Positions 1-7,512 of a DNA stretch of 17,796 nucleotides are shown piece after piece. Within the stretch, counting starts at the first letter, position 1; each line of letters starts with the position of its first letter. Under the pieces are notes generated by a model. The model saw nothing but the letters and a program-made list of their open reading frames with translations, was not told where the DNA came from and made no database searches. The position numbers were made by a program, and so were the translations under genes. The DNA comes from CAIRYW01 sp964555825 (GTDB taxonomy: Bacteria; Patescibacteriota; Minisyncoccia; Phycocordibacterales; CAIRYW01): assembly GCA_964555825.1 (NCBI GenBank), contig CAZKTY010000015.1, positions 1-17,796 on the forward strand, written 5' to 3'.

Positions 1-22
1 ATGAAATGTTCAATTATATTGT

Positions 23-52
23 TTAATTTAGAGTTTAGTACCTCTAAATTAA
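23..52 (-). terminator. AT-rich hairpin at the end of the MFS gene
   Basis: A perfect 11-bp inverted repeat (23-33 with 42-52, 8-base loop) overlaps the stop codon of the minus-strand MFS gene. The stem is almost all A/T and is followed on the minus strand by a mixed A/T tract rather than a clean T run, so it is only a possible intrinsic terminator. Confidence 0.35.
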
Positions 53-1228
53 GCTTTTAGGATCCAATGACCTTGAGTTGATAAAAAATAGACCCAATCC
101 AAGCAGTAAGGCAATACTACTGATCTCCAATGAAGCAGATGAACCATAATGTTGCCATATGTATCCTCCTGCTATTCCAGATATCATAAGTCCAATGCCT
201 ATCGTTGCATTTAAGAGTCCATACGCTCCTCCTCGGCGTTCTTCTATCGTCAAATGGGCTGCATACGATCTTTGAACTCCATCTGTGAGAGCTGGAAATA
301 ATCCTAGTAGGAAAAAGGTCAGTATCAAAGCTATTGTAGATGAAGATATATTAAGGAAAAAATATCCAGCTATTAATATCAAGTATCCGTACAAGATCAC
401 TTTTTGACTTCCTATAATGTCACTTTTCTTTCCTGCTGAGATAGAGAAAAGAGCATATGAAAGATTATAGATCATATAAAATAGAGGAATATAAGATATG
501 GGAAGATTTGATTCTGTCGTCTTGAGTAAAAGAACTGCAATAGGTAAACTCCCGATCGACAAGATAAAAAGAGAAACTAGGTAAAGCTTGAATTTCTTTG
601 AGAACTTATTGAGAGTTTCTAATTTTATATCCTTCCCAAGAAAGATTCCTTTTATTTCTTGTACAAGGAAGATACTGGCAATTGCAAAAAGTCCTATGAC
701 AAAAGATGTCATAAATACATAGTTGAATTTTTGAGGAAATCTTTGAAGTATGAAAAAAGCGGTCAAAGGTCCTAGGATCGCACCTATTGTGTCCATTGTA
801 CGGTGATATCCAAAAGAACGTCCCACTTCTTCCTTTGGAGAAGAAAGGGAGATGAAGGCATCCCTAGGGGCGTCCCTTAATCCTTTTCCAACTCTATCTG
901 TGACTCTTAGACTGAAGACCTCAAAAACTTTATTTGAGAAAGAATAAAATGGTCTAGTTAGGACCGACAAAGTGTAACCAGAAAGGATAAATATCTTTCT
1001 ATTATTTGTTTTGTCAGATATTTTTCCAGAAAATATCTTAATTATATTTGAGGCTCCTTCCGCAACTCCTTCAACAAGACCCAAAGAAGCTGCTCCTGAT
1101 CTTAATACAGATGTAAAAAAGGCTGGAAAGACTGCCAAAACCATTTCTCCTGAAAAGTCATTAAACAAACTTACTAGCCCTAGAATGAATACGTTTCTTT
1201 CTAATCCAAACCATTTTTTGTTTTTCAT
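44..1228 (-). CDS. Major facilitator superfamily (MFS) transporter
   Basis: A 394-residue integral membrane protein with about 12 hydrophobic segments in two halves, the usual size and layout of an MFS permease. The loop after the second helix contains SGKISDKTNNRK, close to the MFS motif A (GxxxDRxGRR), and the second half has a matching loop, SAGKKSDIIGSQK. The stretch DRVGKGLRDAPRDAF lies in another cytoplasmic loop. It would move a small solute or drug across the cytoplasmic membrane, but the substrate cannot be read from sequence. I chose the ATG at 1228. A TTG ten codons upstream (1258) is also open and sits 5 bases after a TATAAT, so a leaderless TTG start remains possible. The gene is divergent from the small gene at 1400. 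Confidence 0.85.
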   Translation of the reverse strand: MKNKKWFGLERNVFILGLVSLFNDFSGEMVLAVFPAFFTSVLRSGAASLGLVEGVAEGASNIIKIFSGKISDKTNNRKIFILSGYTLSVLTRPFYSFSNKVFEVFSLRVTDRVGKGLRDAPRDAFISLSSPKEEVGRSFGYHRTMDTIGAILGPLTAFFILQRFPQKFNYVFMTSFVIGLFAIASIFLVQEIKGIFLGKDIKLETLNKFSKKFKLYLVSLFILSIGSLPIAVLLLKTTESNLPISYIPLFYMIYNLSYALFSISAGKKSDIIGSQKVILYGYLILIAGYFFLNISSSTIALILTFFLLGLFPALTDGVQRSYAAHLTIEERRGGAYGLLNATIGIGLMISGIAGGYIWQHYGSSASLEISSIALLLGLGLFFINSRSLDPKSLI

Positions 1229-1387
1229 ATTGGAATAATTTTTTAAAGGTAAACTCAAACATAATTATATGACAATATAAAGGATGTGTGTATCGGAAGA
1301 ATTTTTTCGGAATGGCGATATTTGACTTTTATTGTATAGGAAATAATATATCTTATTACTAGATGATATATTTCAATTATCTATCTG

Positions 1388-1393
1388 TATAAT
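1388..1393 (+). promoter_or_regulatory. -10 box of a probable leaderless promoter
   Basis: A perfect TATAAT ends 6 bases before the ATG at 1400. The expected transcription start, about 7 bases after the hexamer, is therefore the A of the start codon. There is no Shine-Dalgarno site. No good -35 box is visible. Confidence 0.55.
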
Positions 1394-1399
1394 AATTCT

Positions 1400-1654
1400 A
1401 TGGAAGCAAACGAAATGAACAATCAAGAACAAGAAGAAGGTCTTACCGATCAGGAAAATTTAGCTTATAAAGCTAAACAGATAGAGGAAGCTCATTCAGA
1501 ATTAAATCGTCATTTTTTTAGGATAAATCATGATGGAAGGGATGGAGATGAAGGAGAGTTAATGCTTTGGTATATTGAACATGGAGGGGCTACAGGATTT
1601 GCTCTAAGAGAAAAAGAACATCTATTAATGATGAAAGGACGATCGAAAGAGTAG
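1400..1654 (+). CDS. Small acidic soluble protein, function unknown
   Basis: An 84-residue protein not recognised as a known family. The first 35 residues are rich in Glu, Gln and Asn and look helical. The middle is HDGRDGDEGELMLWYIEHGG, and the end is basic. There is no signal peptide or membrane segment, so it should be cytoplasmic. It is supported as a gene by a perfect TATAAT directly upstream of its ATG, the coherent charged composition and the absence of a competing frame. It is transcribed divergently from the MFS gene. Confidence 0.65.
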   Translation: MEANEMNNQEQEEGLTDQENLAYKAKQIEEAHSELNRHFFRINHDGRDGDEGELMLWYIEHGGATGFALREKEHLLMMKGRSKE

Positions 1655-1801
1655 GATCTTAATTTTGTTATTTATTTTATTGTATAATATTGACATCAAA
1701 TAAGTTGTGACTAGGGATTTAGCCGTTTCTGGTCTCAAACTTTTGTAGTTTATAATTTATTTAAATATCAAGTTTCTAATAAAAATTTAGTTTTTTAAAA
1801 A

Positions 1802-1939
1802 ATGGTAAATAAAATAAACATAGGAAAAAGTGATAGGAAAGGAGGGTACAACGGTAATAGGATCTGGACAGCACACAGACTTGAAGGTTCTACTAGAGGT
1901 AGAGTGAATAATCCTATAAGGAAAAGAAAGAAGGATTAA
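1802..1939 (+). CDS. 45-residue basic, Arg/Gly-rich protein
   Basis: A short gene in the gap between the acidic protein and the PEBP gene. The product is 45 residues, strongly basic, with GKSDRKGGYNGNRIW in the first half, STRGRVNN in the second and a KRKKD end. Such composition suggests nucleic-acid or ribosome binding, but no family is recognised. There is no Shine-Dalgarno site before the ATG. It is convergent with the PEBP gene, 25 bases away. Support is the clean start and stop and the non-random composition, so it remains a moderate call. Confidence 0.5.
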   Translation: MVNKINIGKSDRKGGYNGNRIWTAHRLEGSTRGRVNNPIRKRKKD

Positions 1940-1964
1940 TTTAAGATAACTATAATTTTTTGAT

Positions 1965-2501
1965 CTATTTATGGCTGTATAGGCCGACCATCTCAGCTTT
2001 GTCTAAGATGTGACTTGATATTGTTTTCTCAAGTGATGGTCTATCCGTATTAGATGAAAGGTTCAGGTCTGTATTCAGCGCATACAATCTAAAAAAATAG
2101 TGATGAGTTCCTGACGGTGGACAAGGTCCATCATATTTTGACCTTCCATAACTTGTCTTGCCTGCACTGGCACCACTTGGAATACTATTCTCTTGTATCT
2201 CTGATGTTCCAGGATCAATATTCCATAAGGTCCAATGGGTCCAAGTTCCTCCCGCAGCATCAGGGTCGTCAACTATTAAAACTAAACTCTTTGTCCCTTT
2301 TGGAATATTTTTTATTTCAAATGGAGGATTAATATTATCTCCATCACATGTATATTTTGATGGAATTGTCGCGTTGTTTAGAAATATAGGACTTTTAATT
2401 ATCATATTATTTGGAAGTGTTCTAAAAAATAATAAATAGCTGATACCTACCAGAAATAAAATTGCGATTGTTATTGAGATTAAGATGATTCGTTTCTTCA
2501 T
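1965..2501 (-). CDS. Membrane-anchored PEBP-like protein (YbhB/YbcL family)
   Basis: A 178-residue protein with one N-terminal hydrophobic segment (about residues 5-26, signal anchor or signal peptide) followed by a complete phosphatidylethanolamine-binding-protein fold of the bacterial YbhB/YbcL type. Diagnostic pieces are KYTCDGDNINPP, the anion-pocket motif VDDPDAAGGTWTHW (usually DPDAP, here DPDAA) and GPCPPSGTHHYFFRLYAL. It should face the outside of the cytoplasmic membrane. The biochemical role of bacterial PEBPs is not settled; ligand or inhibitor binding is likely. The ATG is preceded by AAGAAGG, a fair ribosome site, and by a TACAAT -10 box. It is divergent from msrB. Confidence 0.88.
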   Translation of the reverse strand: MKKRIILISITIAILFLVGISYLLFFRTLPNNMIIKSPIFLNNATIPSKYTCDGDNINPPFEIKNIPKGTKSLVLIVDDPDAAGGTWTHWTLWNIDPGTSEIQENSIPSGASAGKTSYGRSKYDGPCPPSGTHHYFFRLYALNTDLNLSSNTDRPSLEKTISSHILDKAEMVGLYSHK

Positions 2502-2518
2502 GGTACCTTCTTCTTTTA

Positions 2519-2524
2519 ATTGTA
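2519..2524 (-). promoter_or_regulatory. -10 box for the PEBP gene
   Basis: TACAAT on the minus strand, 17 bases before the ATG at 2501. It leaves a short leader that contains the AAGAAGG ribosome site. It lies back-to-back with the msrB promoter. Confidence 0.4.
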
Positions 2525-2586
2525 GTACAAAAGTAGTTTTAAATGAAAGGTTATAAGTGAGTGTGGAATGAGTGATATATCATTGG

Positions 2587-2592
2587 TACAAT
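2587..2592 (+). promoter_or_regulatory. -10 box of a probable leaderless msrBA promoter
   Basis: TACAAT ends exactly 6 bases before the ATG at 2599, the same spacing as before 1400 and 3578. No Shine-Dalgarno site is present. This spacing also supports 2599 over the open ATG at 2572 as the msrB start. Confidence 0.55.
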
Positions 2593-2598
2593 ATACGT

Positions 2599-3030
2599 AT
2601 GAACGAAGAGAAAAAAATTCCACAGAGTGAAGCTGATTTTAAAAATATCCTTACTCCAGAACAATATGAGGTCTTAAGAGAAAAGGGAACGGAGCTTCCT
2701 TTTTCTGGAAAATTGATTCATCCTGATAAAGATGGTTTTTTTAGATGTGCTGCTTGTGGAAATCCACTTTTTTCTGCAGATGCAAAATTTGAATCAGGTA
2801 CTGGTTGGCCAAGTTTTGATGAAGCTTTGCCTGGTGCTATTAAAAATATTGAGGATAACTCTGGTGGCATGAAAAGGATCGAAACTGTCTGTGCTCGTTG
2901 TGGTTCGCATCTTGGTCATCTTTTTTATGATGGTCCTACAAAAACTGGTAAGAGGTATTGTATGAATTCAGTTTGTTTTGAGAATTTTGATGATAATAAA
3001 GATATTAGTGGTGATCCTATTGTTTCCTAA
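2599..3030 (+). CDS. msrB: Peptide-methionine (R)-S-oxide reductase MsrB
   Basis: A 143-residue enzyme that reduces the R form of methionine sulfoxide in proteins. The SelR fold is complete. Two CxxC pairs that bind structural zinc are at residues 50/53 (CAAC) and 98/101 (CARC). The motif GTGWPSF is intact, and the catalytic cysteine is Cys121 in RYCMNS. The start at 2599 fits the upstream -10 box; an in-frame ATG at 2572 would add nine residues unlike the family. msrA begins 6 bases after its stop, so the two form an operon for repair of oxidised methionine. The protein has no signal peptide and is cytoplasmic. Confidence 0.95.
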   Translation: MNEEKKIPQSEADFKNILTPEQYEVLREKGTELPFSGKLIHPDKDGFFRCAACGNPLFSADAKFESGTGWPSFDEALPGAIKNIEDNSGGMKRIETVCARCGSHLGHLFYDGPTKTGKRYCMNSVCFENFDDNKDISGDPIVS

Positions 3031-3036
3031 AATTAA

Positions 3037-3528
3037 ATGATCAAAAAAATCATACTTGCAGGAGGGTGTTTTTGGGGTTTAGAGGATCTTATAAGGTCTC
3101 AGCCCGGTGTAGTCAATACAGAAGTTGGATATGCAGGAGGAATGGTTGAGAATCCAACGTATGAAAATCATGAAGGTCATGCAGAGGCAGTTGAAATTGA
3201 ATATGATACAGAAAAGACATCTTATAAAAAACTTCTGGATTTCTTTTTTCAGATCCATGATCCAACTACTTTGAATCAGCAAGGGAATGATGTTGGAACT
3301 TCGTATAGGTCTGCCATCTTTTATGGAAATGAAGAAGAAAAAAAAGAGGCAGAAAATTTTATTGATATAGTAAATAATTCAAAACGATGGAAAGATCCTG
3401 TTGTTACTTCTTTGGAGCCTTTTGTGAAATTTTATCCAGCGGAGGAATATCATCAGGATTATTTGCAAAAGAACAAAGGTGGATATACCTGCCATGCAAT
3501 ATTTTTTGATAGTTATCTGAAAGATTGA
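3037..3528 (+). CDS. msrA: Peptide-methionine (S)-S-oxide reductase MsrA
   Basis: A 163-residue enzyme that reduces the S form of methionine sulfoxide, complementing MsrB encoded just upstream. The catalytic cysteine is Cys11 in AGGCFWGLE. Further family motifs are GYAGG, NPTYE, GHAEAVEI, FFQIHDPTT and YHQDYL. The length is typical for a minimal MsrA. The near C-terminal CHAIFF may hold a resolving cysteine. The gene ends in TGA, evidence for the standard bacterial code. No separate promoter or Shine-Dalgarno site is seen in the 6-base gap, so it is expressed from the msrB promoter. Confidence 0.96.
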   Translation: MIKKIILAGGCFWGLEDLIRSQPGVVNTEVGYAGGMVENPTYENHEGHAEAVEIEYDTEKTSYKKLLDFFFQIHDPTTLNQQGNDVGTSYRSAIFYGNEEEKKEAENFIDIVNNSKRWKDPVVTSLEPFVKFYPAEEYHQDYLQKNKGGYTCHAIFFDSYLKD

Positions 3529-3565
3529 TCTTGGATCTGTCTTTTGGATTAATTAGATAGTTTGC

Positions 3566-3571
3566 TATCAT
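3566..3571 (+). promoter_or_regulatory. -10 box of a probable leaderless promoter
   Basis: TATCAT, preceded by TGC as in an extended -10 element, ends 6 bases before the ATG at 3578. A possible -35 TTGGAT lies 16 bases upstream (3544-3549). Confidence 0.45.
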
Positions 3572-3577
3572 AATTGA

Positions 3578-3832
3578 ATGAACACTCCTGACATTGTCAT
3601 TGCCATTTGCAATTTGTTATTTTTTCCGTCCCTTATACCAATGATCTTGACACCTATTGATCAGAAACCTCCTCTTTTGACAAGTATTCCTACGTCTCTT
3701 GGGCTTTATGTTGTGTCTTTTACTTACCTTTATATATCACTGTCGTTCTCAACAGTGATATCTTTGCTAAGCGCTACGACCTGGTTAATACTAGCAATTC
3801 AAAGGATCAAATTCATAAGATCGAATAAATGA
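3578..3832 (+). CDS. Small membrane protein, function unknown
   Basis: An 84-residue, very hydrophobic protein with two to three predicted membrane helices (about residues 5-25, 40-57 and 58-75) and a basic C-terminal tail IQRIKFIRSNK that should lie in the cytoplasm. The spacing of short helices separated by a Pro-rich loop (DQKPPLLTSIP) recalls SWEET/SemiSWEET-like or PQ-loop small transporters, but this is only an impression and no family is claimed. A -10-like box sits 6 bases before the ATG, and there is no ribosome site. Confidence 0.65.
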   Translation: MNTPDIVIAICNLLFFPSLIPMILTPIDQKPPLLTSIPTSLGLYVVSFTYLYISLSFSTVISLLSATTWLILAIQRIKFIRSNK

Positions 3833-3882
3833 AGTCTATTTTCTAGATGATCTTGAGGTATTCATACTTTAGTTATCTTTGG

Positions 3883-3888
3883 TACAAT
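3883..3888 (+). promoter_or_regulatory. Candidate -10 box upstream of the C39-like peptidase
   Basis: TACAAT preceded by TTGG, with a weak TTCATA -35 about 16 bases before it. It would give an untranslated leader of roughly 88 bases before the ATG at 3983. Nothing else in the 150-base gap looks like a promoter. Confidence 0.35.
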
Positions 3889-3982
3889 TAAACAGGAAAC
3901 ATATGGAGTCAAATAATAAGTGTCTCTTTTAGAAAATTTTTTGAAGCTTAATTCTAGGCAACTTGAATAAGTTTGATATTAA

Positions 3983-4753
3983 ATGGTAAACAGAATAATT
4001 ATTTTTTTCGTTTCCCTCATACTAGTACTTGCTTTGTACAATTTTTTTCTGAACATAAATAAGAACACAGTTTCTAATACATATCCTGTTAAGATAAATA
4101 ATATTTCACCAGCACACCCTGTCTCTACATCTTCAAAGGTTATTTCAAATATAGTTAGTTCTACTTCGACAAGTAATTTTTTATTGAAGGTTCCTTATAT
4201 AAGTGAAGCACCTGAAAACGTGTGGACTGGTCCATGGAAAAATGCATGTGAGGAAGCTTCAATTACTATGGTAGATAAATATTACAAAGGAGAGACGACA
4301 ATGAGTATTGAGGAAGGGAGTAGTTTTATGGAAATGCTTTTCAATGTTGAAGACAAGATCTACGGTTCAAATGCAAATTCAGATTCTGTCAGAAGTAATT
4401 ATCTTGTAAATAATTATTCTTCCTTTAAAGGAACTGTTGTTTCTGATCCAACCATTGATCAAATAAAAGAGCAGTTGAGAGAGGGTCATCCTGTTATAGC
4501 TTTTCACTATGGATTTGATCTGAAAAATAAGAATATACCATTTTTAGCAACAGGATCTTCTTATCATTCGACTGTGGTTGTTGGATATGACGACAGTAAA
4601 AATGTTTTTTTGGTGAATGATCCGGGTGATGAGATAGACGGAGAAGATCATTCATATAATTACTCTTTGTATATGTCTTCTATTCATGATTATGATTACA
4701 ATAGTATGAAAGCAAATGGTCCAGCGAGAGTTATTTTTACCACAAAGTCTTGA
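3983..4753 (+). CDS. Exported C39-like cysteine peptidase (Peptidase_C39_2 type)
   Basis: A 256-residue protein with an N-terminal hydrophobic segment (residues 4-23) that is a signal peptide or anchor, then a Ser/Thr-rich linker (about 40-65) and a papain-like domain. The putative nucleophile is Cys89 in WKNACEEASITM, the catalytic His is His195 in SYHSTVVVGYD, and the third residue is Asn212 or Asp213 in FLVNDPG. The fold matches stand-alone C39_2 domains, common as secreted or wall-associated peptidases in Gram-positives and CPR bacteria. It should act outside the membrane. It lacks the ATPase and permease domains of bacteriocin exporters, and it lies 12 kb from the RiPP locus, so a link to that system is not supported. 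Confidence 0.8.
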   Translation: MVNRIIIFFVSLILVLALYNFFLNINKNTVSNTYPVKINNISPAHPVSTSSKVISNIVSSTSTSNFLLKVPYISEAPENVWTGPWKNACEEASITMVDKYYKGETTMSIEEGSSFMEMLFNVEDKIYGSNANSDSVRSNYLVNNYSSFKGTVVSDPTIDQIKEQLREGHPVIAFHYGFDLKNKNIPFLATGSSYHSTVVVGYDDSKNVFLVNDPGDEIDGEDHSYNYSLYMSSIHDYDYNSMKANGPARVIFTTKS

Positions 4754-4803
4754 TCTGTACTTTATTATGTTGAAATGTTAAATATGAAATTTGTTATAGG
4801 TTC

Positions 4804-5970
4804 CTATCTGTTTTTTCTTTTTAAATATTTCTTACCTTTTAGGTCATTAGGAAGATAACTATTTTTTATATTTCCTGGTTCATCAGGATACTTCTCATAT
4901 CCTTTCCCATATTCAAGATCTTTCATTAGTCTTGTGGGAGCATTTCTTATGTTTAGAGGAATAGGTAGATTTCCAGTCTTTTTCACATCATTAAGAGCTT
5001 CAAAATATGCATCATGTGCATCTCTGTCTTTAGCTGCTAACGCCAGATATGCTGTGCCGTGAGCTAAGTTTATCTGAGCCTCTGGCATACCTATAACATC
5101 TACCGCATTAAATACTGCATTAGCAACAACTAATGCAGTTGGTTGAGCTAACCCTATATCTTCTGAAGCAAATATGATCATTCTCCTCGCTATGAATTTT
5201 GGATCTTCTCCTCCTTCGATCATTCGGGCTAAATAATAAAGAGCTGCGTTAACATCTCCTGCTCTCATGCTTTTTATATAGGCCGAGATAGTATCATAGT
5301 GTTCTTCCCCTTTTTTATCGAAACGGATGAAAGTATGTTCAAAGGTATTTTTAAGATCTTTTATATTTATCTCACTATAAAGTTGCAGACAATTCTCAAT
5401 CGCGGTGATCATTATGCGAGCATCACCATTTGCCAATCTTACCAACCAATCGAGAGAATCTTTAGGAATTTTGATCTTAGTATGTTGAGCAATTATCCTA
5501 AGATCATTTTCGGTCAGAGACTTAAGTACAAAAACACGACAACGCGATAAAAGGGCAGGAATAACTTCAAAACTTGGGTTTTCTGTTGTTGCCCCGATCA
5601 ATATCAATTTGCCACTTTCTACAAAAGGAAGAAGATAATCTTGCTGAGCTTTGTTGAACCTATGGATCTCGTCTAAGAATAAGACCTTAGGTCTTCCTTC
5701 AAGAAGGGTATCTTGTTCGTCAACGATCTTTCTAATATCATCTTTGCCCGCTGAGACTGCTGACAGTTCGTATATTCGTACGTTTAGAGCTGAAGCGTAT
5801 ATTCTCGCAATCGTTGTTTTACCTGTTCCTGGTGGACCCCATAGGATAAATGAGAACAATCTCTTATCTTCTATTGCTTTGCGTAGGGGTCCATTTGGAC
5901 CAACTAGATGTTCTTGACCAACAAAAGCTTTGAGGTTATTAGGGCGGATCTTGTTTGCGAGAGTTTCCAT
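4804..5970 (-). CDS. rarA: Replication-associated recombination ATPase RarA (MgsA)
   Basis: A 388-residue AAA+ ATPase of the RarA/MgsA/WRNIP1 family, related to clamp loaders, which acts at stalled replication forks. Visible are Walker A WGPPGTGKTT (residues 44-53), Walker B VLFLDEIHRF with Asp100-Glu101, sensor 1 IGATTENPS and the arginine finger in LLSRCRVF (Arg143). The C-terminal part has the family motifs RAGDVNAALYYLARMI, EDIGLAQPTAL and LPIPLNIRNAPT. The length is slightly below the usual 420-450 residues. The ATG at 5970 lies 6 bases after AACAAT, a poor -10 match, and no Shine-Dalgarno site is present. It is convergent with the C39-like gene and divergent from the M14 gene. Confidence 0.95.
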   Translation of the reverse strand: METLANKIRPNNLKAFVGQEHLVGPNGPLRKAIEDKRLFSFILWGPPGTGKTTIARIYASALNVRIYELSAVSAGKDDIRKIVDEQDTLLEGRPKVLFLDEIHRFNKAQQDYLLPFVESGKLILIGATTENPSFEVIPALLSRCRVFVLKSLTENDLRIIAQHTKIKIPKDSLDWLVRLANGDARIMITAIENCLQLYSEINIKDLKNTFEHTFIRFDKKGEEHYDTISAYIKSMRAGDVNAALYYLARMIEGGEDPKFIARRMIIFASEDIGLAQPTALVVANAVFNAVDVIGMPEAQINLAHGTAYLALAAKDRDAHDAYFEALNDVKKTGNLPIPLNIRNAPTRLMKDLEYGKGYEKYPDEPGNIKNSYLPNDLKGKKYLKRKNR

Positions 5971-6011
5971 CGTTCTATTGTTACTCTTTTTTTAGTATTT
6001 GCAATTAGCCG

Positions 6012-6050
6012 TTTTTTTCCTTAAAAGACCTTGTTTTTTAAGGAAAAAAA
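6012..6050. repeat. 15-bp perfect inverted repeat between divergent genes
   Basis: TTTTTTTCCTTAAAA at 6012-6026 is exactly complementary to 6036-6050, with a 9-base loop. It lies between the divergent starts of rarA (5970) and the M14 gene (6067), upstream of both, so it cannot be a 3' terminator of either. It could be an operator, a bidirectional promoter element or an RNA hairpin in the M14 leader. Confidence 0.6.
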
Positions 6051-6066
6051 AATTAGAATCGAGTCT

Positions 6067-6864
6067 ATGGTAAAAAAATTAGGAAAAAATAAAAATGGTT
6101 ACTTTGGAGAGACAATTGATATTGATAATGTAATTCAAGAGTGTGTGTGTATTGCAGAAAAAAAAGGTTGGAAAACAGAGATCCTTCCTGTACTTGGAGG
6201 TTGTGATATTCCAGTTTTTAGTAGATCTCAAAAAATAGCTAAGAAAAAAGTTTATATATCTGCAGGTATACATGGTGATGAACCTGCAGGACCAATGACC
6301 GTGCTTGAACTTCTTCGTAAAAATGAATGGCCAGAAGATATAGATATCTCGATTTTTCCTTGTCTTAATCCGACAGGTTTTAAAAAAAATACAAGAGAGA
6401 ATGATAAGAATATAGACTTAAATCGAGATTACTATCACTCAAGTTCTCCAGAGATAGTTGCTCATAAAGAATGGATAGGAAGATCTCAAGATTTTGATCT
6501 AGTTTTATGTTTACATGAGGATTGGGAATCAAAAGGTTTTTATCTATATGAATCTATACAACCCCATCATACGTCTATCTCAAAAAAGATAGTTGAAAGT
6601 GTAAAACAGATCTTTCCGATAGATGATTCTCCAGAGATAGATGGATATTACGCGACTGATGGAATAATAGGTGCTCCAATAGACAATAAAACCTTAACTC
6701 ATTGGCCTGAAGCCCTTTATTTTTTCGAAGTAAAAAAGTCTTCAAATTATACCTTAGAGACCTCTTCAGATTTTATTCTTGATGAACGCGTTAAGACCAT
6801 GTCTACAGCAGTTAATACTGCTTTAAATGCTTTGAAAGATCAGGATCACGTTTTAAATTCTTAA
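6067..6864 (+). CDS. M14-family zinc carboxypeptidase / AstE-like deacylase
   Basis: A 265-residue metalloenzyme of the M14 clan (zinc carboxypeptidase, succinylglutamate desuccinylase/aspartoacylase-like). Counting from the ATG at 6067, zinc ligands are His69 and Glu72 in AGIHGDEPAG and His150 in LCLHED. The substrate-binding part includes CLNPTGF and NIDLNRDY (Arg120), and Glu221 in YFFEVKKS is the likely catalytic glutamate. There is no signal peptide, so it should be cytoplasmic. The substrate may be a peptide (such as a cell-wall fragment) or an N-acyl amino acid; the sequence does not decide. A TTG 12 codons upstream is open but falls inside the inverted repeat, so ATG 6067 is preferred. 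The gene stands alone. Confidence 0.82.
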   Translation: MVKKLGKNKNGYFGETIDIDNVIQECVCIAEKKGWKTEILPVLGGCDIPVFSRSQKIAKKKVYISAGIHGDEPAGPMTVLELLRKNEWPEDIDISIFPCLNPTGFKKNTRENDKNIDLNRDYYHSSSPEIVAHKEWIGRSQDFDLVLCLHEDWESKGFYLYESIQPHHTSISKKIVESVKQIFPIDDSPEIDGYYATDGIIGAPIDNKTLTHWPEALYFFEVKKSSNYTLETSSDFILDERVKTMSTAVNTALNALKDQDHVLNS

Positions 6865-6882
6865 TATATTTTGTATAAAAAA

Positions 6883-6910
6883 TTCGCTCAAAACTATAAG
6901 TTTGAGCGAA
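6883..6910 (-). terminator. Intrinsic terminator of the 6939-7394 gene
   Basis: A perfect 10-bp stem TTCGCTCAAA/TTTGAGCGAA with an 8-base loop, followed on the minus strand by six T. It may also slow transcription from the M14 gene on the plus strand, where the T tract is poorer. Confidence 0.8.
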
Positions 6911-6938
6911 GTGATCTTTGTTTTGCTTGGTGTGGATT

Positions 6939-7394
6939 TTATTTAGTGATCCAGACAATGCTAAATGAGATCATACTTAATAATGTCACCACTATGATGA
7001 GAGTTGTTGCGGCATTGAGGATGTATGAGAGTATTACATCCATCGTGTTGCATCTGATATCCCACCAAAGATCCCAGTAGCCATATTTTGTCCTGAGACT
7101 TTCCTTGTCGATCATTATCACACTTACTACTAGCAGCACGGCTAGTACCATAAGTATTAAAATGTCGGAGAGCTCCAAGATCTTTATATATTTAAAGAAA
7201 TTGATCTTATGCCAGAGGCATGCAGACCATCCGTACATGAGAGATCTTTCGAGTTCCCATGCAGTTCGTTTGAATCTGTTTCTGAAAATATAGACAAAAG
7301 TGGTCTTATTGTGCACCCAGAAGTTATCATCGCAGAGGATGTGTTTAAGGGTTTTCCACAAAATAAAAAGAACAGCTGCTAAAAACAAGAACAT
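6939..7394 (-). CDS. Membrane protein, function unknown
   Basis: A 151-residue protein with an N-terminal hydrophobic helix (about 2-14), a central basic and aromatic segment (NRFKRTAWELERSLMYGWSA) and two strong helices (about 76-96 and 120-147). No family is recognised. The basic middle should be cytoplasmic or membrane-associated. It has a strong intrinsic terminator 28 bases after its stop. Immediately upstream lies the PAP2 gene on the same strand, separated by 118 bases, so the two may be cotranscribed or independent. No clear ribosome site precedes the ATG. Confidence 0.65.
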   Translation of the reverse strand: MFLFLAAVLFILWKTLKHILCDDNFWVHNKTTFVYIFRNRFKRTAWELERSLMYGWSACLWHKINFFKYIKILELSDILILMVLAVLLVVSVIMIDKESLRTKYGYWDLWWDIRCNTMDVILSYILNAATTLIIVVTLLSMISFSIVWITK

Positions 7395-7512
7395 ATGTCT
7401 TCTCCTTAAAAGTTCGTTATTTCACAGAGGTTAACTTTTTTGAGAATAGAACTAAAGGCAATATTAGTCAAATTTTCCTTAAATTCAAAAAGAATATTAT
7501 GTTTCTCTAGAT

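Noticed and set aside
3983..4753. The C39-like peptidase as the leader peptidase of the RiPP system.
   Set aside because: It is 12 kb away, lacks the exporter domains of C39 bacteriocin transporters, and has an N-terminal export signal that puts it outside the cell. A functional link cannot be excluded, but nothing in the sequence supports it.
6031..6066. A TTG start for the M14 gene.
   Set aside because: It lies inside the 15-bp inverted repeat and adds only Lys-rich residues; ATG 6067 is preferred.
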